DNA from: Cordylochernes scorpioides
Lineage: Eukaryota > Arthropoda > Arachnida > Pseudoscorpiones > Chernetidae
Direction of reading: 5' to 3'
Assembly (NCBI GenBank): GCA_030710605.1
Contig: CP092875.1
Location: 67,594,754 to 67,658,753 of the forward strand
Length of the DNA stretch: 64,000 nt
Within the stretch, counting starts at the first letter, position 1. The number at the start of each line of letters is the position of its first letter. Positions 46,742 to 56,608 of the stretch are shown here, piece by piece. A program made the position numbers and the translations under genes. Below the pieces are notes generated by a model. The model was given only the letters and a program-made list of their open reading frames with translations, was not told the origin of the DNA and made no database searches.

Positions 46742-49537
46742 TTTCAAAAAAAAAAAGAAGCGTCCAAGACCGATAATGTTAAGCATCGAATTAGCACTGG
46801 AGACCACCTTCCCACCAAACAACGACCGTACCGAGTAGCACCAGCGGAACGTCAAATTATTCAAGAGGAGGTAAATAAAATGGAAGAAATTGGTAATATT
46901 CAGCCCTCTGCGAGCCCATGGGCCTCACCGGTCGTTTTGGTCAGGAAAAAAGATGGCAGCTGGAGATTCTGCGTCGATTACCGCCGCCTTAATAAGATAA
47001 CAAAAAAGGATGTTTACCCGCTCCCAAGGATCGACGACACTTTGGACTGTCTACAGGGAGCACGATTTTATTCCTCTATGGATCTCCAATCTGGATACTG
47101 GCAGATCGACGTGGAGGAAGCGGACCGTGAGAAGACTGCATTCATAACCCCAGATGAATTGTATGAGTTCAAAGTGATGCCATTTGGGTTATGCAACGCT
47201 CCAGCTACATTCGAACGAATGATGGACGGCCTCTTGAAGGGTCTTAAGTGGACAATCTGTCTCTGTTACCTTGATGACATAGTCGTTTTTTCCGATGATT
47301 TTGAGGAACATCTGAGACGCCTTCAGCTGGTATTAGGCTGTTTGAGGAAGGCTGGCTTGTGCCTCAATTCGGGGAAATGCAGGTTTGGTGCGAAAACTAT
47401 AACAGTTCTTGGATATGAGGTGAGTGAAGATGGAATATGTCTCGATCCAGAAAATATTAGAGCAGTCCGTGACTTCCCCAGACCAAAGTCGCTAAAAGAA
47501 GTTAGAAGTTTCCTAGGGCTATCTTCCTACTACCGCCGTTTCATACCCAATTATGCCCATATAGCCCAACCATTAAACGCTCTTTTAAAGAAAGATTCAG
47601 TGTTTAGTTGGAACATAGAAGAGCGGCACGCATTTGAAGCTCTCAAGTCAGCCCTAATTTCTGAGCCTGTCTTGGGACATTTTGATCATTCATCCCCAAC
47701 AGAAATACATACTGATGCAAGCAACTATGGAATAGGAGCAGTTTTAGCGCAAATTCAAAAGGGAAAGGAAAGAGCCATTGCCTATGCATCGAGAACGCTC
47801 AATAAGGCGGAAAGAAATTATTCGACGACTGAGAGAGAATGTCTTGCTATTATTTGGGCCATTGGAAAATTCCAGCCGTATGTGTTTGGACGTCCATTCA
47901 CTATCGTAACTGACCATCACTCCTTGTGCTGGCTGACCAACCTCAAGGACCCATGTGGGAGGTTAGCAAGATGGGCTCTTCGGCTGCAGGAGTTTGATGT
48001 TACTGTTGGGCACAAGAGCGGAAGAAAACATCAGGACGCTGACTGTTTATCAAGAAGTCCCCTAAATTGTAGTGAAGATATAGAAGAAGATATTCCTTGC
48101 CTAGTTGCCTTACAGAATTTTGTATGGGAACAAATGAAAGACCCAGACCTCATGAAGATAGCCGACAAAATCCAACAGGAAACATCTAACAAGTCCTTTA
48201 TAAAAATAAACGATACTCTCCATAAAAAAAATTATGATCCAATGGGAAGGGAATGGCTTCTGGTGGTCCCCCGCCACTTGAGGCCTGAAATACTGAGAAA
48301 CTTACATGATTCTCCCACTTCAGGAGATCTTGGATTTACTAAGATATATGATCGAATAAGAAAAAAATTCTACTGGCCCGGAATGTATAGAAATGTTAGG
48401 AAGTATGTGGCTCACTGTCCAGATTGTCATCGACGCAAACGCCAGCCCCAACTCCCTCCAGGACTTTTGCAGCCGATACCTGTGCCTATAGCCGCCTTCG
48501 AAAAAGTGGGAATGGATCTCCTTGGAAGGTTTCCGAAATCTATGTGCGGGAATCGCTGGATCATTGTCTGTACGGATTACCTCACCAAGTTTGCGATCAC
48601 GAAAGCTCTACCGACAAGTGAATCAGTGGAAGTAGCGAAATTCTTCATTAAAGATGTAATTCTGAAGCACGGTGCGCCGAGGGAAGTTATCACAGACCGA
48701 GGACGAAATTTTACATCTTCAATGATTCGTGATCTGAACAAACACTGCAGAATAACTCATCGGACAACAACCGCCTACCACCCTCAGACCAATAGACTCA
48801 CTGAAAGGTTGAATAAGACAATAGCAGACATGCTGTCCATGTATGTGGACGTCAACCAGAAAGATTGGGATGAGATTCTCCCATTCGTGACGTTCGCATA
48901 CAACACGGCAAAGCAAGAGTCCACGGGGTTTAGTCCATTCTACCTTGTGCACGGGCGTGAGGCGGAGACCCCACTAGACTTGCTATTCCCCAAATTTCCT
49001 TCAGAGGATGAAGATGACTTGATCCAGACTCTAGGATCAAGGGCCGAAGAAGCGCGACAGCTGGCATGCATTCACACTATGAGGTCCCAGGGAGGAAATA
49101 AACTCCGTTACGACGCCCATCGCAGAAACATAATCTATCAGCCCGGAGTTCTCGTTTGGATCTATATCCCTGTGCGCAAGGTGGGTTTGTCTGAAAAACT
49201 AATGCGACGTTATTTCGGCCCGTATAAAGTAACAAGAAAAATATCCGATGTGACATATGAAGTGGAAACATTCGGAGACCAGCATGGTCGTCGTAAAACA
49301 AAGGACATAGTTCACATCTGCAGGATGAAGCCCTTTTTAGATCCAGAGAAGCAGGAGGACCACCTGGAGGAGGACATGGAAGACGACTTATCAAGTCCTC
49401 GTAAGGAAGAAGTTCCAGCGGAAGGGAGGCAACCACCCTTGGCCCAGGAGGAGGTCCCCAGACCAGGAGACCTGGATATCCCTGGCCTTATTACGCGGTC
49501 GCGAGCTCGTAGACTGGAGGCGCAAGTCTCCTGCTGA
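46742..49537 (+). CDS. gypsy reverse transcriptase, RNase H and integrase
   Basis: The frame is open from 46742 after an in-frame TGA. Counting from the Met at 46880, YLDD lies at residues 130-133 and RNase H carboxylates at Asp279, Glu318 and Asp345. The integrase zinc finger is at about 475-517 (H...H...CPDCH). The integrase core has Asp566, Asp606 and Glu642, the last two 35 residues apart. A GPY/F-like module follows (YFGPYKVTRKISDVTYEV near 49215). All catalytic residues are present. Gly is replaced by Arg beside Glu642 (QTNRLTERLN), a non-catalytic position. The acidic, Pro-rich tail ends at 49537. Confidence 0.95.
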   Translation, partial: FQKKKEASKTDNVKHRISTGDHLPTKQRPYRVAPAERQIIQEEVNKMEEIGNIQPSASPWASPVVLVRKKDGSWRFCVDYRRLNKITKKDVYPLPRIDDTLDCLQGARFYSSMDLQSGYWQIDVEEADREKTAFITPDELYEFKVMPFGLCNAPATFERMMDGLLKGLKWTICLCYLDDIVVFSDDFEEHLRRLQLVLGCLRKAGLCLNSGKCRFGAKTITVLGYEVSEDGICLDPENIRAVRDFPRPKSLKEVRSFLGLSSYYRRFIPNYAHIAQPLNALLKKDSVFSWNIEERHAFEALKSALISEPVLGHFDHSSPTEIHTDASNYGIGAVLAQIQKGKERAIAYASRTLNKAERNYSTTERECLAIIWAIGKFQPYVFGRPFTIVTDHHSLCWLTNLKDPCGRLARWALRLQEFDVTVGHKSGRKHQDADCLSRSPLNCSEDIEEDIPCLVALQNFVWEQMKDPDLMKIADKIQQETSNKSFIKINDTLHKKNYDPMGREWLLVVPRHLRPEILRNLHDSPTSGDLGFTKIYDRIRKKFYWPGMYRNVRKYVAHCPDCHRRKRQPQLPPGLLQPIPVPIAAFEKVGMDLLGRFPKSMCGNRWIIVCTDYLTKFAITKALPTSESVEVAKFFIKDVILKHGAPREVITDRGRNFTSSMIRDLNKHCRITHRTTTAYHPQTNRLTERLNKTIADMLSMYVDVNQKDWDEILPFVTFAYNTAKQESTGFSPFYLVHGREAETPLDLLFPKFPSEDEDDLIQTLGSRAEEARQLACIHTMRSQGGNKLRYDAHRRNIIYQPGVLVWIYIPVRKVGLSEKLMRRYFGPYKVTRKISDVTYEVETFGDQHGRRKTKDIVHICRMKPFLDPEKQEDHLEEDMEDDLSSPRKEEVPAEGRQPPLAQEEVPRPGDLDIPGLITRSRARRLEAQVSC

Positions 49538-49556
49538 GCATCGGGTCGATGTCCTT

Positions 49557-49570
49557 TGAGAGGGGGGCTA
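49557..49570 (+). other. Polypurine tract of the gypsy element
   Basis: GAGAGGGGGGCTA directly precedes the 3' LTR, the expected primer for plus-strand DNA synthesis. Confidence 0.7.
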
Positions 49571-49847
49571 TGTAGCGAAGTAATATTGCTGGCTCAGCAA
49601 CCCTGGGGCTGACGTCACTTCCTGTGGATGTTACCCCTGCGAGGCCGCGTGGCTACGAGACTTTATTATTTGCTCTCTCTCCTTTGTTTACTATTTTAAA
49701 TATAGATATTTCTAGATATCACTCAATTATAATTAATTAATTCATTCATATTTCTCGTTTGTTCTTCTTTTGACATCGGTTTGTTTGGTTAATAAAATAA
49801 CGTTCTTCGCTTGTGGATCACCGACTCTACCTTTCTGCTACGCTACA
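49571..49847 (+). repeat. 3' LTR of the gypsy element
   Basis: It is 277 bp with the same ends as the 5' LTR and lacks its extra 112 bp. About seven substitutions separate the two over shared positions. Confidence 0.9.
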
Positions 49848-50147
49848 ATATTATATATTATTTAAATTTTCTATCGAGGCTATTCTGTGAAATAAAATTA
49901 TAATAAAACAATTAATTTTTTCAATTTTATTTTGGTAGCAACTTATTTTATATTATATATCACACAAACAATTTATCATATTTAAAAACTATTTCTTTAA
50001 AATTGTTTTTTCAATGAAATGGATATATTTATTAATGTCTTCTTTGAATCCTTCTAAATATTAGTTTAACTATATAGAGATAGAATTAATTCAATAACAC
50101 TTATTAAAATGTGAATTTATTATCATTATTATTTCAATTCCATTTGA

Positions 50148-51445
50148 CCCCAATACACTCTTGATATTGAGGTATGTTATTCCTTTTTGGTCTAGATCTC
50201 CAATTTAACCTTGATATTGGAGATTGTTATTCCTTTTTGCTCTAGATCCCCAATATACCCTTGATATTGGGGGTTGTTATTCATTTTTCGTTCTAGATCT
50301 CCAATATAATCTTGATATTGGAGTTCGTTACTCCTCTTTGGTCCAGATCTCCAATATAACCTTGATATTGGGGTATGTTATTCCTTATTGTTCTAGATCT
50401 CCAATATAATCTTGATATTGGAGTTTGTTATTTCTTTTTGTTCTAGTTCCCCAATATACCCTTAATATTGGGGGTTGTTATTCCTTTTTGTTCTAGATCT
50501 CCAATATACTCTTGTTATTGGGAGTTGTTATTCCTTATTGTTCTAGATCTCCAATATAATCTTGATATTGGAGTTTGTTATTTCTTTTTGTTCTAGATCC
50601 CCAATTAACCCTTAATTTAGGGGGTTGTTATTCCTTTTTGTTCTAGATCTCCAATATACTCTTGATATTGTGGATTGTTATTCCTTTATTTTCTAGATCT
50701 CCAATATACTCTTGATATTAGAGTTTGTTACTCCTTTTTGGTCTAGATCCCCAATATACCCTTGATATTGTGGTTTGTTATTCCTTTTTGGACTAGATCT
50801 CCAATATACTCTTGATATTGGAGTTTGTTATTCCTTTTTGGTCCGGATCTCCAATATGCTCTTGATATTGGGGTTTGTTATTTCCTTTTGGTCCAGATCT
50901 CCAATATGATATTGATATTGTGGTTTGTTATTTCTTTTTGTTCTAGATCCCCAATATACCCTTGATATTGTGGTTTGTTTTTCCTTTTTAGAGAAGATCT
51001 CCAATATACTCTTGATATTGGAGTTTCTTATTCCTTTTTGGTTCAGATTTCCAATATACTCTTAATATTGGGGTTTGTTATTCCTTTTTGTTCTAGATCC
51101 CCAATAAACCCTTGATATTGGAGATTGTTATTCCTTTTTGTTCTAGATCCCCAATAAACCCTTGATATTAGGGTTCGTTATTCTTTTTGTTCTCTCTCTA
51201 GATCTTCAATATATTCTTGATATTGGAGTTTCTTATTCCTTTTTGGTCCAGATCTCCAATATACTCTTGATATTGGAATTTGTTATTCCGTTTTGTTCTA
51301 TATCTCCAATATATTCTTGATATTGGATTTTGTTATTCCTTTTTGTTCTAGATCTTCAATATACTCTTGATATTGGAGTTTGTTATTCCTTTTTGTTCTA
51401 GATCTCCAATATACTTCTGATATTGGAGTTTGTTATTCCTTTTTG
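50148..51445 (+). repeat. 50-bp hairpin minisatellite, copy 3, about 26 units
   Basis: It has the same unit and the same flanking sequence as the other two arrays. The only CCCC...GGAG unit I found (a C-A mismatch) is at about 51105. Confidence 0.95.
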
Positions 51446-51669
51446 ATAAGCTGAAATGCTTATTTTTTCAGAAAATATTTCTGAATTTCTTCTATTTCAA
51501 ACTCCAAATATCTTTCCTCTACTCTCTCGGTTTCTTTTTGCTCGGTCTTCTATCCATTTGTGTCGCTAGTAATGATGATAAATTCACATTTTTATACACA
51601 CAGGGACTAATTTTAAATTTATTTTTATAGTTATATTTGTTCAGTACTAAATCTCCTTTTAATGATTCA

Positions 51670-51895
51670 GAGTCTCAACAACCAATGTAGGGTATACCAC
51701 GAGATAAGGTAGAGCTGGCATTTGGCATGTTGTTGTTTCAATGGCTGGTTGAAGGGTTGGCCACTGACTGGGCTACTGGATCGCGGGGCTCGGGTTAGGT
51801 CATAGGCTAGGTCATTGGGTCTATGTGGTTCAGGGGATGGCCACAGACTGGTCTACTGGATGGGGCTATGGGGCTGACTTGGATTGATAATCCCT
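51670..51895. other. GC-rich island, copy 3
   Basis: It matches 9860-10085 and 30155-30385 with few changes. Confidence 0.5.
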
Positions 51896-52344
51896 TTCTT
51901 TATCAAAAGGTACATTTCTGAAACCTACGATTATAATTGAACCACTATTTGTTGACTACGCGCCTATACTAGAAATATATTTCTTGTTTAAAACTTTGTA
52001 ATTATCACATTGTTTCGCTAATAATAAATTTATGTAGTTGCCAAAAACCTTCACTAACATATTGAAAAATATTATTTCTCATGATAATGAAGGTCTAGGA
52101 TGAAAAGAATAACCGACATATTATCTCATTACTGTTAGAGATTTTTATGTAGAATTATATATCATTATTTTCACAGATGTACAACTGTAATCCTGATAAT
52201 ATGAGAGAAAATGGAAAATATTTTTTCATTTTAGAATCAAATCATCATTAATATCATCTACTAAGAGTATATTTATTCATGGTTTTAATGTCAAGGTCAT
52301 ATCTTATATAGCATTTTAAAGTTGACGAATAAATATGTAAATTG

Positions 52345-52700
52345 AACAAAGACCATCTGTAATGAGGTGGTTTTAATTTGTTCTCTATAGTTGAACTATA
52401 CCAAAATCATCTTCAAACAAAGTTGTTTGCTAAAAGTTGGAATTATAATTTTCATAATATCAAAATCATCTGCTTTGAGATGGTTGTCTTATGTTAATTT
52501 AGAGTTGAATTATACCAAGATCATCTGATTTGAGGTGGTCGCCATGTTGAAATTAATATTTGAAATATATGAAAATCATCTGCTTCGAGATGGTGCTTAA
52601 TGGTAATTTACAGTTGATTTATACAAAGATCATCTGCTATGAGGTGGTCACTGTAGTCATATTTCATATTTGAGTCACTCCAAGACCATCAGAAGAACTG
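52345..52700 (+). repeat. Degenerate 60-bp hairpin repeat, copy 3
   Basis: Units with GATCATCT...AGGTGGTC and ATCATCT...AGATGGT stems start near 52350, 52465, 52520, 52570 and 52628. Confidence 0.8.
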
Positions 52701-53657
52701 TTCCTATGTTCACTACAACATGTGATCCACAATGAGTGACCTCATCAACAAAATTGCTTTATGGTATCAACAGAGATTTACTAATAACAACCTTTTATAA
52801 ATAGAATTTAATCAATTATTTTTATATTTTCAAGAGAATAGTTTTATATGATATTGTTTAAATAATATTAAATAAACAAGAAAGTTCACAGTTTTGAAAT
52901 ATCTTCTATTAACATTAAAGCTAACTGATTTATTTGGGTAACAGAGTTTAGATAATTTATTAATTTTAAAAATATTTTTTTCTATTTTATATTTTCAACA
53001 AAACAACTCTAAGCTCTCATATTTCAACACCTGTAAGTTATTTCCTCTCACCATTACTTTCAACTAATCTTTTTCTGTGTGTTTTATAGAAGTTTTAGCC
53101 AGTCTGCTCCAAATTATATGTTGCTTCTTTTCAATCCTTCAAAAAAAGATTTCGTATTCAATAAAGGATTTTGAAACTCAACTATTATGTGTAACTGCTT
53201 ATTTTAAATCCCAAACATCAAATGGAGAAATAATAGAAAACATAGATGACACCCCATCTTACTATAATACTCACAATACACATGAACATTCTAAATATAT
53301 AATAACAGGAAAAGCAATATTTTACATTTCAGATCAATATATATATTTTTTCTAATTGGTTTTCAATTTGTCCATAGAATACCCTAAGAAACATTTTACC
53401 AGATGACTGCCTTTTTGTTAAATTCATAGGATTCCATAGTTTCCTTATGAATATTAAAAAATCTTTGTTCGCTCTGAACTGACGATGGACTTAACATCAA
53501 ACCATGGGCTCCAGATGGGACATTTTGCATTTTACAAAGTTGTTGTCGTGTCGGTTTGTCACAGGCCAAAACTTCTTGTTAGAAGAGACATTCAATAGAT
53601 TTTACAATTTTTGTGTCAATATCAATAGATGAGATATCTAGTTCATGTTTATAGAAT
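52701..53657. other. AT-rich unit body, copy 3
   Basis: It aligns with copies 1 and 2 from 10931 and 31190; no gene is seen. The 92-codon frame at 53077-53355 is not kept in the other copies. Confidence 0.55.
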
Positions 53658-54117
53658 AACTAGCCGAATGACCCGGGCAACGCCCATGTTTTACCCGATT
53701 GAATTTTTTAATTCAAATACTATTTGCTACAATTATAAATTGTCGCCTTAAATAAATGCATATATTAGTTAATAACTATAGCCGATGTGCTTTATCTGTC
53801 TATGTACTGTTGGCTTCCGTAGGCGTCTCTTACTGGGAAAAAGAAAGAGAGGATTCCATTTGGTCATTAACTAATATATGCATTTATTTAAGGAGCGACC
53901 CGCTCCAACACAATAGTTACAAAAACGAAAAAGCGAGTGGGGGGGGGGGAGGGGGCGTGATGGGGGGGGGGGTCAAAGGTGGCGTGATCATAGCCAACCA
54001 ATAGGAGAGCGCCATTCCAATAAAAAAGCAAAAGGTGACAGAGATGAAAACTGAAGAATTAAGAGATGAAGAACGCATGACGCTCGTAACTGTATATTGG
54101 ATCCTCTTGACAAATAA
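53658..54117. mobile_element. Non-autonomous insertion with inner inverted repeat and G runs
   Basis: Copies 1 and 2 lack this segment (near 12115 and 32370). It begins ACTAGCCGAATGACCCGGGC and contains an inverted repeat of about 28 bp (53748-53775 and 53864-53892, AAATGCATATATTAGTTAAT and its complement). Runs of 11, 5 and 11 G follow at 53939-53972. No coding sequence is seen. The class is unclear; the ACTAGC...ACCCGGGCAACGCC start resembles short elements often filed under Helitrons. Confidence 0.6.
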
Positions 54118-54647
54118 GTTATGAATATTTGAAAGTATTAATGTTTTCGATTTAATATTAAGGTGATGTAAAATATTCTAAAGATAAATGTGTTGGTAAA
54201 GGTATTTATTTATCAAGGGGTTTTTAATGTAAAGCATTTTATTGCTATCTCTTCCATGGAATTAGGATCTTTAGTATTTGACCATTTGCCAGCACTGCCT
54301 GGACAGTGGATGTAACCAAAGAAGGAAATCTCACATTAAACTTTATATTTTACAAATATATATTTTACATTGTAATCCTTCCAGAAAATTGGCCTTATAA
54401 ATTCATCTGTCCAAGCATTTTTTGTAAGATTCAAAGACTTTCATAACTCCGTTTTTATGATATGAAATCGAAACTTTCTCTGTACTTATTAGAGCAATAG
54501 AAAAGCCATGGTATACAGGTTGGAATATTGTCTGAATTTTCCAAAACTGATGTTGTGGCTCATTATTTATCACCACCATTAGGTTTTAAGTTGGGTGATA
54601 AACTAAATGCATTGTTTTAATGATTATTTGAAGTAAGAGCTTCATAT

Positions 54648-54820
54648 TGTGACGTAGAATACAAGGAAAGACAAACTTCAGAATGACACGGCAATTTATT
54701 TAATGAAAAACCAAATTAAAACTGATAAAATAGCAGAGAGGCAATGTGAAAATTTTACAGAATATCAAAATACAAACATCAAAATATTTTTTTTCATAAA
54801 ATAATAAATAATCTGCTACA
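54648..54820 (-). repeat. TRIM LTR, 3' copy in element orientation
   Basis: On the plus strand it begins TGTGACGTAG and ends AATCTGCTACA; on the minus strand it begins TGTAGCAG. It matches 55150-55318 at roughly 85% of positions. Confidence 0.8.
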
Positions 54821-54988
54821 TAGCTCCTTCCCTATAGAGCTGTGACCCACAACTTGAAATTCTTGTTGCTACTGACATGGATCTGACGTGTTTCTGTCAA
54901 GTATTCCCTCGGAGTCTTTGACGTCTGTGCCTAGTAGCTTTCTGTCCCTTTTCTTGCGGCGTGAAGATCGACTTTGTCGTCATATCTT

Positions 54989-55084
54989 CTATAGGGACAT
55001 TGTCATCTTGGTGCGAATTCTTGGCTTTGACACGGCTGTGGAATCCTGGCGCCAGTCTTTGAAAATGCTAATCACAGCAGTCAT
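54989..55084 (-). CDS. Small 31-codon frame in the TRIM leader
   Basis: ATG at 55084 to TAG at 54991-54989 gives a 31-residue peptide (MTAVISIFKDWRQDSTAVSK, ending KMTMSL). Length, start and stop match the unit leader frames at 7411 and 27559 without any indel, in spite of about 30% base divergence. Most changes alter residues, so purifying selection is not shown. Confidence 0.35.
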   Translation of the reverse strand: MTAVISIFKDWRQDSTAVSKPRIRTKMTMSL

Positions 55085-55149
55085 GGCCTCAAAGTCTTTC
55101 CGGGGATTTTTAGTTTGATTTCCCTAATCTACCCAGCATCTCCACCAGA

Positions 55150-55318
55150 TGTAACATAGAAATTAAAAAAGACAAACTTCAGAATAACACAGCAATTTAT
55201 TTAATGTAAAACCAAATTAAGACTAATGAAATAGCAGAGAGGCGATTTTACAGTGTATCAAAATTGCAAAAATTGAAATAAAAAAATATTTTCATAGAAT
55301 AATAAACAACCTGCTACA
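55150..55318 (-). repeat. TRIM LTR, 5' copy in element orientation
   Basis: On the plus strand it begins TGTAACATAG and ends AACCTGCTACA. Divergence from its partner points to an older insertion than the gypsy element. Confidence 0.8.
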
Positions 55319-56009
55319 ATATTATGATAACATATTAATATTAAACATATAACTGCATGTATATCGGGATTCAGACGATAACTCTGAAAGATATTCTATA
55401 CAAGTGACCTGTATTGAAGACATACGAAATATCCACCAATCTCTCATAGTTCTTGCTACAACTCCTCAAAAGATGTTACACACTTGGGCTTCCATATATA
55501 AATATAGTAATTTTAAAAGAAGGATATATATATCTATAAAATATATGTTATCTCTCTCGTCAAAATAGACGTCAAAGCATGAGGCCATTTATTGACCGTC
55601 GCCGCAAACTAGCGGCCTCGGGTCAGTGACAAAATCACAACACCAGCTTTTGCAAACTGAGAAGCGCCCACCTAGAGACCATGGTTTTGGGCTAATGGTC
55701 TTCGTCAGCCTAAATAACGTCTAGCCTGACGTCTATTTTGACGGGGAGGTTAACTTTATAAAAATATTTAATAATGGTATATATATAATTGAAACCACTA
55801 TTGTGTGTGAAAATTTCAAATAGCCGATTTATAGAGTGGAATCGCACCCCATAACTACCCAAATATACAACGACCTCAAGTAACCACACACACACTTTGG
55901 TAAAAATTCTGAAATTTAAATATTTAAGAGAAAAATTTCCAGTAGGAAATTAATAGGAAAAACAAATGCCACTTAGCCAAATAAAGTAGATAAAAAGAAG
56001 TATAACCAT
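55319..56009. other. End of unit homology and small foldback
   Basis: Unit homology fades out at about 55435. An inverted repeat, CGTCAAAATAGACGTCA at about 55558 and its complement near 55743, encloses about 150 bp with GGCTGACGAAGACCATTAGC on the minus strand. No gene is seen. Confidence 0.5.
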
Positions 56010-56266
56010 TGTTGGGAGAATCGTAATAAATACTCTTTATTAAAACTTAAAACTTCTTTATTGAAGGCACAAAAAAACTATGAATTCAAATTTCTATAAT
56101 AAAACTAAAAACTCTTACACCTAAACGTCTCCACATATACTATCTCCCACACTACTCTCAAAGAAATACATATATTTATATACACTCAACACCACAGAAT
56201 AAATTAAGTCACAGATTAATTCAATCACAGAATGAAAATTAATATTTTAAATAATTAACATCAACA
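56010..56266 (-). repeat. 3' LTR of the deleted copia element
   Basis: On the minus strand it starts TGTTGATG and ends CCCAACA. A purine tract (GAAGGGGAGATT, 56267-56278) directly precedes it on that strand. Confidence 0.9.
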
Positions 56267-56290
56267 AATCTCCCCTTCAAATTTCAATTT

Positions 56291-56608
56291 TCATTTTTCA
56301 AAAATAACTCCACCACTTATGCAGTTTTTAAGCTTGACAGCATCCACAGTCTTGGTGAGATGGTCCGCTTTCATTTCTTCTGAATTCAATGCTTCTTGGT
56401 AATCTTTCGGAAATTTAATTTCATAAGTTCTATCAGAAACATTTTCCTTATTCTTCATTAGTCTCAATCTTTCAGATCTCCTCACTCCCCTTTTTATGAG
56501 TTCTTCCTCGGTTTCTCTCAAACGAAGATCTCGTTCTTTCCTCATTTCTCTCGTCATTCCTGGTTTTGGTCCTCTTCTACATGGAGTAATTATTTCATCA
56601 GGAGGTAT
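56291..56608 (-). pseudogene. Linker joined to RNase H tail, polymerase deleted
   Basis: In the same frame as integrase, the reading passes the pre-polymerase linker (RRSERLRLMKNK and FPKDYQEALNSEE, the phrase that normally opens reverse transcriptase). It then goes directly to MKADHLTKTVDAVKLKNC, the phrase that normally closes RNase H. The junction is at about 56375. The missing part would be around 2 kb in a full element. The fusion is in frame. Confidence 0.8.

Larger units (their letters stand above)
44214..49847 (+). mobile_element. Ty3/gypsy retrotransposon, nearly complete
   Basis: Two LTRs bound gag, protease and a long reverse transcriptase-RNase H-integrase frame in gypsy order. 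ATAT is duplicated at 44210-44213 and 49848-49851, and copies 1 and 2 keep the empty site (near 8190 and 28340). LTRs differ at about 2-3% of shared positions. Gag has a frameshift and a stop, and the protease-polymerase join is broken, so this copy is probably not autonomous, although its polymerase frame is intact. Confidence 0.95.
54648..55318 (-). mobile_element. TRIM-like miniature LTR element
   Basis: Terminal direct repeats of 173 and 169 bp bound a 329-bp interior. ATAT flanks both sides (54644-54647, 55319-55322), and copy 2 shows the empty site near 32690. On the minus strand the left-out LTR is followed by CTGGTGGAGATGCTGG, the same primer region as the gypsy element, and the other end has a purine tract GGGAAGGAGC before the LTR. 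It encodes no polymerase; a 31-codon frame is the only conserved reading. Confidence 0.85.

Noticed and set aside
49077..49436. 119-codon minus-strand frame inside the integrase C-terminal region
   Set aside because: It is antisense to an intact pol frame and has no recognisable features.
53756..54004. 82-codon plus frame ending in a poly-Gly stretch
   Set aside because: It spans the inverted repeat and G runs of an insertion; there is no domain, and the Gly run is only the G tract translated.
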